Assembly: GCA_903813345.2 (NCBI GenBank)
Contig: CAIIXF020000011.1
Location: forward strand, 20,939,754 to 21,003,753
Direction: 5' to 3'
Length of the DNA: 64,000 bases
Source of the DNA: Owenia fusiformis
Taxonomy: Eukaryota > Annelida > Polychaeta > Sabellida > Oweniidae
The position numbers and the translations under genes are program-made. The notes beneath the pieces are model-generated. The model made no database searches, had not been told where the DNA came from, and was given only the letters and a program-made list of their open reading frames with translations. Within the stretch, counting starts at the first letter, position 1, and every line of letters begins with the position of its first letter. Shown in pieces: positions 61,301 to 64,000 of this stretch.

Positions 61301-61695
61301 AATCAACATAGTCTAAATATCAGTCTTCTTGAAGTAGGAATTTTCCATTGATTAAATTTGAAAATGACTGCATTTAGTGCCTCTTCACACTGGTTGTACC
61401 AATTGATTGTTCCGATAGCCATTTTTCTGATATATCAAAAGATGGCAGAATTTATCAGAATGATCTGATATGTAAGGCTGTTGAATTCTTAAAGAACGAT
61501 GTTAAGTTAACATCTAAGAATGATAAATAGAAGTATATAAAGGAAAGGGTGGCAAATGGCTGCTTTTGAGATACACTTTGTGAAATCGTATTTGCTTCAT
61601 TTCTAGGTATATGTAGAGTGACCATGCACCCAGACTCCCCCCAGCTGTGGACCATATACATGGTAGGCCAGGAACCAACCAACTTATCAACTGAG
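31360..61695 (+). CDS. AFDN: afadin (adherens junction scaffold), 5' 18 coding exons; continues past window
   Basis: Afadin binds Ras-family GTPases, nectins and F-actin at adherens junctions. Exons: 31360-31464, 46125-46317, 47496-47608, 48087-48384, 53075-53232, 53688-53805, 54175-54336, 54822-54922, 55179-55373, 55817-55968, 56473-56628, 57081-57189, 58720-58948, 59231-59420, 59716-59839, 60230-60388, 60792-60975, 61607-61695. All phases close, giving 945 codons ending in phase 0. Family blocks: WNANRLDLFELSQP (N-terminus), RA1 (FHGVMRF, EKFRPDMRML, LNWGKDDREGRF), PETSFTRTISNPE, RA2 (exons 5-6), FHA-like (exons 8-10), DIL (exons 12-18: LAFWMANASELL, MSLLRRCRVNAALTIQLFSQLF, QLPFLLPEDGYSCD). 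The PDZ exons are not in the window. Confidence 0.97.
31901..32754. mobile_element. non-autonomous DNA transposon with ~110-bp terminal inverted repeats
   Basis: Nearly identical arms at about 31921-32034 and 32616-32728 (ends CATGGCCTGAGTTCGTCGCT and its complement) with one small indel; weaker similarity extends outward to 31901 and 32754. The 580-base interior has no long frame. Element class unknown. Confidence 0.8.
33650..33830. repeat. degenerate CARGTGGGTGCA repeats
   Basis: The motif CAAGTGGGTGCA or CAGGTGGGTRC recurs about four times (near 33658, 33739, 33765, 33796). Probably decayed repeat sequence. Confidence 0.45.
35137..35609. mobile_element. MITE with 19-bp perfect TIRs and TA duplication (pogo/Tc1-like)
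   Basis: CCGGATTTTCTCGCATATA at the left end and its exact complement at the right end, each flanked by TA (35135-35136 and 35610-35611), the target preferred by Tc1/mariner/pogo transposases. Interior subterminal regions repeat TACGCCCATGGGCC motifs on both sides. 473 bases, no transposase frame. Confidence 0.85.
38122..38142 (+). repeat. poly-C run (21 C)
   Basis: Uninterrupted homopolymer in AFDN intron 1. It could form G-tetrads on the minus strand; length is prone to sequencing error. Confidence 0.9.
43984..45291 (+). pseudogene. partial LINE reverse transcriptase (C-terminal part), interrupted
   Basis: About 436 codons remain open before the nested element. Visible: the GVMQGSVLSTYLFN block, WADDLVL catalytic box at residues 58-61, VNTVKTK, YKYLGCIF, and a C-terminal CNFCGE...H...C zinc-knuckle-like motif near 379-395. 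The endonuclease and N-terminal RT are missing, so it is a dead fragment. The frame continues after the insertion to a TAA at about 45871-45873. Distinct from the LINE at 14193-17732 (WADD instead of YADD). Confidence 0.85.
45292..45799. mobile_element. 508-bp TIR element inserted in a LINE ORF, 6-bp TSD
   Basis: Ends CACTGCCCCCAG and CTGGGGGGAGTG are 12-base inverted repeats with one mismatch. AAATAT flanks both sides (45286-45291 and 45800-45805), a target-site duplication. Taking out the element plus one AATAT-type repeat lets the LINE frame continue in phase. The interior is rich in CCGCGGAATT and TTGCAGAAT repeats and has no transposase frame. Confidence 0.85.
46125..48384 (+). CDS. AFDN: AFDN exons 2-4: first Ras-association domain and basic linker
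   Basis: Exons 46125-46317, 47496-47608, 48087-48384. Exons 2-3 encode RA1 (residues about 36-137) with TKCIRVSSTAST, DMRMLSMPNYSLYEVHVNG and VQLNWGKDDREGRFLLKNEN. Exon 4 encodes a highly charged Lys/Glu helix (KREKKEQKKKEKEARAAGK) and the conserved PETSFTRTISNPESVMRRRR. Exon 3 uses a weaker GTTTGT donor. Confidence 0.95.
46338..46535. mobile_element. MITE, CAGGGTGACGCAAAAA ends, TA duplication
   Basis: Inverted ends CAGGGTGACGCAAAAA and TTTTTGTGTCGCCCTG flanked by TA on both sides (46336-46337, 46536-46537), as in Tc1/mariner MITEs. It starts only 20 bases after the donor of AFDN exon 2. Confidence 0.8.
48385..53074. other. AFDN: AFDN intron 4
   Basis: 4.7 kb with a 30-base minisatellite (49811-50078), an AAATG run near 50270, and a GGTTGGTGTT repeat copy near 48480-48540. 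No other coding exon recognised. Confidence 0.6.
49811..50078. repeat. 30-bp minisatellite, 9 copies
   Basis: Nine near-identical units of 29-30 bases (core ACATTGAGGCCCATCCTAAG) in tandem. A minus-strand frame through it would encode a decapeptide repeat (MGLNVSTPLR), but that follows simply from the unit length being a multiple of three. Confidence 0.92.
53075..55968 (+). CDS. AFDN: AFDN exons 5-10: second Ras-association and FHA domains
   Basis: Exons 53075-53232, 53688-53805, 54175-54336, 54822-54922, 55179-55373, 55817-55968. RA2: GTLKIYGESIDTKVPYKTLL, then EIMLEDDECPLAIL and a FHLRRRPEG end. FHA: QVTEVGSER, LMGPGISPVHCVITYTDG, VTVTPTSPDAITYVDNRPV, HGMVVRFGQAVCFRYCDP. Exon 10 ends the domain with FETTFDMAGDIQ and a Gly/Pro-rich linker. 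Confidence 0.94.
54346..54568. repeat. 114-bp tandem duplication in AFDN intron 7
   Basis: 54346-54459 and 54460-54568 are nearly identical (GTTTGAAGTTTGATTTTT... to CTAGCACAG), differing by a poly-T length change and a few bases. It begins ten bases after the exon 7 donor. Confidence 0.9.
56241..56472 (+). repeat. AFDN: two truncated tandem copies of the AFDN exon 11 acceptor region
   Basis: A 116-base unit comprising the intron end (TTTTGTTCATTGTAG) plus the first 79 bases of exon 11 occurs at 56241 and 56357, before the full exon at 56473. Both copies hit an in-frame TAG right after the copied exon part (56320-56322 in the first); the second also has a TAG at 56406-56408 where exon 11 has CAG. 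They cannot replace exon 11; if spliced in they would end the protein. Confidence 0.88.
56473..61695 (+). CDS. AFDN: AFDN exons 11-18: DIL (dilute) domain
   Basis: Exons 56473-56628, 57081-57189, 58720-58948, 59231-59420, 59716-59839, 60230-60388, 60792-60975, 61607-61695. Exon 11 is preceded by two truncated copies. The DIL core includes MSLVNKIASMIRQTIQ, WMANASELLHFYKMDRD, VHCMQNELRKVMPGF, FHYVNMWLFNQLVGDP, WAEKQGLELAADCHLARIVQ, CFKLNSIQIRTLLENYQP and EEPDLQLPFLLPEDGYSCDIV. Exon 15 begins with SGLCNRVCGRRLKLRLSRVE, whose length matches the family exactly although the sequence diverges. Confidence 0.94.
57333..58426. mobile_element. non-autonomous DNA transposon (CAGGGTTCGAA ends), 1.1 kb
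   Basis: CAGGGTTCGAA at the left and TTCGAACCCTG at the right are perfect inverted repeats, with TAATT on both flanks (57328-57332, 58427-58431). Subterminal GTTACCTAG/GTAACGA motifs recur at both ends. No transposase frame. hAT-like by its ends; the flank duplication is shorter than the usual 8 bases. Lies in AFDN intron 12. Confidence 0.75.
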
Positions 61696-61816
61696 GTATG
61701 TCTCTCTTCTTATATATATATATATCAGACCCTTAATATTATAATGTTCAGCAATATCTTTACCTATTTTGAGAAAAACACTGTTAACATCTGGACAACA
61801 GCCCAGAAGTTATGCA

Positions 61817-61947
61817 CAGGGTGTCAAATAAATATGTTCTCCCCTCAATGTTTAACATCAACGCATAATGTTTCATAACTTTTTATCTGCATAATATCTG
61901 TATTTTTCTTTTGCGCATCAAAATTACGCTATTTATTTGACACCTTG
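61817..61947. mobile_element. short MITE, CAGGGTGTCAAATAAAT ends
   Basis: CAGGGTGTCAAATAAAT and its near-exact complement (ATTTATTTGACACCTTG) enclose about 100 bases. Right flank is TA, left flank CA, so the TA duplication may have mutated. Similar end type to 46338-46535. Confidence 0.7.
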
Positions 61948-62795
61948 TATATGTCCGGATGATCAAAATTCAAATATATGACCCAAATATGTCACTTCAT
62001 TAGTCAAGAGTAAATGTGGATAATATTTTGGGATAATAAAAAATAGGTAAAACAGCTCTGGAACAGTACTATATTAAGCAAACAGTGTCTGTATGAAATA
62101 CACTAAAACATGCTATATTTTGTACAAATAGGTAATAAAAAGGAATGTTTTTCCAAAAAAGTGTATCACTTACTTTGAGTTGAAAAGTTTTACATTACTA
62201 TTGTTCAAAATAGAAAATAACGAAATCTTGTATTAGAAAGAAACTGAATACCTAAGATGATTTGTTTAGGTGCAATTATACTGTATATGAGATATTTAAA
62301 TTGTTTGTAACATTTTCCTATATAGGGAAACTTGGAATTTGGTATATGTAGAATGTAGATATAGAGCACATTTCTGTAAAAAGATGGCGATATAGCTTGG
62401 TTCTAGCCATGCTGGCATATATTGGCAATTCATATACATCTGTACTATTTATTATTCAATAGTGGCATGATTACTTTTAAGTTTGTGTCACACTTAAGCT
62501 TGAAGGGGTGTCACAACAAGAATTGAAGGGGCGTTACACTAAAAATTGAAGGTGTAAAATTATTATTAATGCTTCATGCAGTGAAATGAGTGATACCTCA
62601 TCATTTTTATGATTCCACAAAGTTCCTATTTTATAACTAATTAGATATTTGAGACTTATTTGTCTCTTTATCGTCTAGTTTCATTTTTATTACTGATTTT
62701 AGTCAGGTATTGATAATGACAATATGACAGAATATATTGATTTATGTGAATGAAACATTTTAATAGCTGATTTGTATACTGAACTATTCTTGGTA

Positions 62796-63178
62796 CACAG
62801 GGAGATGCGCTGACGCTGAGTACTAAAATAGTACTCAGCGCATATTAGCGCTTATTGAGTACTCATTTCAGTAAATATTAGTACTAAATGAGCACTTATG
62901 ACATGAGTACTGATGTATTGCATGTTTTAGTACTAAATGAGTACTCATATGATGAATGATGAAATAGCAGTAATTTCATTGAATTAGCGCTAAATTGGTA
63001 CTTATATCATGAGTGATAAGATAGTACTAGTAAAATCGATTTTTCAGCACTAAATGAGTACTCATGAATTAGTACTAAATTAGCACTCGTGACATTAGTG
63101 CTCATGAGCGCGCTTTTGGCAGAGTGCTAATTTAGTACTAATTTTGTACTAATTGAGTAATCGGCATATCTCCCTGTG
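62796..63178. mobile_element. TIR element filled with TAGTACTAAATGAGTACTCAT repeats
   Basis: CACAGGGAGAT and ATCTCCCTGTG inverted ends, each flanked by TA. The 380-base interior is almost wholly built from degenerate, self-complementary repeats around TTAGTACTAAATGAGTACTC and GCGCTAA/TTAGCGC. Non-coding. Confidence 0.85.
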
Positions 63179-63334
63179 TATAATAGTTGTATTAAACATG
63201 TTAAACGAGTCTTAATTGGAACTGTTTTGCTCTTCTACATGTATATGTCTCATTTGCACATGCATGCTTTTTTTACAATGCTTTATGAAATATACTTTTT
63301 GTCTTATGTATACATTATACTATTACTAATTAAC

Positions 63335-63363
63335 AATCTGTTACTATAATATAGTAACAGATT
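63335..63363. repeat. perfect 14-bp-arm palindrome
   Basis: AATCTGTTACTATA, one spacer base, then its exact complement. Extrudable hairpin; no known function. Confidence 0.8.
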
Positions 63364-64000
63364 CATCATTGAAATGAATGACTTAATAAAAAAATAAAAA
63401 TAAATAAAAAAAAAATAAAAAAAAACTATAGTCTAGTAAGGTTATCCTGTTCTGCATATTAAATGTGGTTGTTTAATCCATGAATCCATGATGTATCAAA
63501 TGGTAGTTATTATAGAAATAAACGGAAGCTTTTTAATTATTTAGATCTAAAGCACTAATGTAATTGTTGCAAAGTAACATTGATCAATTAATATGTTCTC
63601 TAATACTCCCTCAACCTCTGGCATTTTATCTGAATGCTCTAGCATTTTATATGAATGCCCATTTTTCGACATGCAAGTTAAGTTGCATTTTTCACAGTTT
63701 ATTAACATGTATGATATTACAAATTACGATTTTTTTTTACTTTATTTCTTTTTTTGTTTTGTTTTTGGTTAAGGTAGTTATTAAATACTCCATGCTATAG
63801 CATAAGAGCAATGATTTGACCAGTGTTCTACTTCAGAACATTTGAATTGTTTTGATAAATGAGTTTTTTAGTTCATACATATAATAGTTTGGATGGATTT
63901 AATGAATTACACCTAATAATGGCATTTCATTTTAATGTCTTTTTGTATCATATCAGGTGAAAACACATTAACCTCTTGACTACCCAGAATGATGAGATTT

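Larger units (their letters stand above)
61696..64000. other. AFDN: AFDN intron after exon 18, to window edge
   Basis: No PDZ-type exon is visible. Contains the MITE at 61817, the TAGTACT-rich TIR element at 62796, a perfect 29-base palindrome at 63335-63363 and an A-rich run near 63390-63425. Confidence 0.6.

Noticed and set aside
61696-64000. PDZ-domain exon of AFDN
   Set aside because: No frame shows the expected glycine-rich PDZ motif with splice sites; the exon must lie outside the window.

Overview
This is eukaryotic genomic DNA from an animal. Coding sequence is split into short exons with GT-AG introns, and the AT-rich introns and spacers are full of non-LTR retrotransposon copies, inverted-repeat elements and minisatellites. 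The two large genes are clear orthologues of the metazoan genes IFT88 and AFDN (afadin). The repeat types and a secreted PAN/chitin-binding-like protein suggest a marine invertebrate bilaterian, perhaps a lophotrochozoan. The species cannot be named from the sequence alone.

Layout. 1-3517 is intergenic. 3600-7439 (+) is a seven-exon gene for a secreted protein of about 362 residues: signal peptide, PAN/apple-like module, two-part beta-rich module, Pro/Thr linker, Cys-rich C-terminal module. It has a TATA box and a poly(A) signal. 28525 down to 8683 (-) is a complete IFT88 coding sequence in 22 exons, one of them a microexon present in three tandem copies, plus a candidate 5' leader exon near 29400. 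The large intron 13966-19879 holds a nearly intact LINE (14193-17732, same strand as IFT88) and an intronless class A GPCR gene (18368-19318, opposite strand). 31360 to beyond the right edge (+) is AFDN, divergent from IFT88. Eighteen coding exons are in the window, covering both Ras-association domains, the FHA domain and the DIL domain (945 codons, ending in phase 0 at 61695). The PDZ domain and C-terminal tail lie outside. Its 14.7-kb first intron holds several inverted-repeat elements and a 5'-truncated LINE that is itself split by a smaller transposon.

Gene relationships. IFT88 (intraflagellar transport, cilia) and AFDN (adherens junction scaffold) are head to head with about 1.9 kb between the leader exon and the AFDN start. 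I see no sign of a functional cluster. All exon boundaries were set by reading frame, splice consensus and remembered family conservation, and the phases of every junction close.

The most interesting pattern is local duplication across 3' splice sites. It occurs four times in three genes: a tripled in-frame 30-nt microexon in IFT88, four tandem acceptors in front of IFT88 exon 6, a tripled acceptor plus exon start in AFDN exon 11 (two copies carry stop codons), and a nearly identical in-phase partial copy of exon 3 in the secreted-protein gene.
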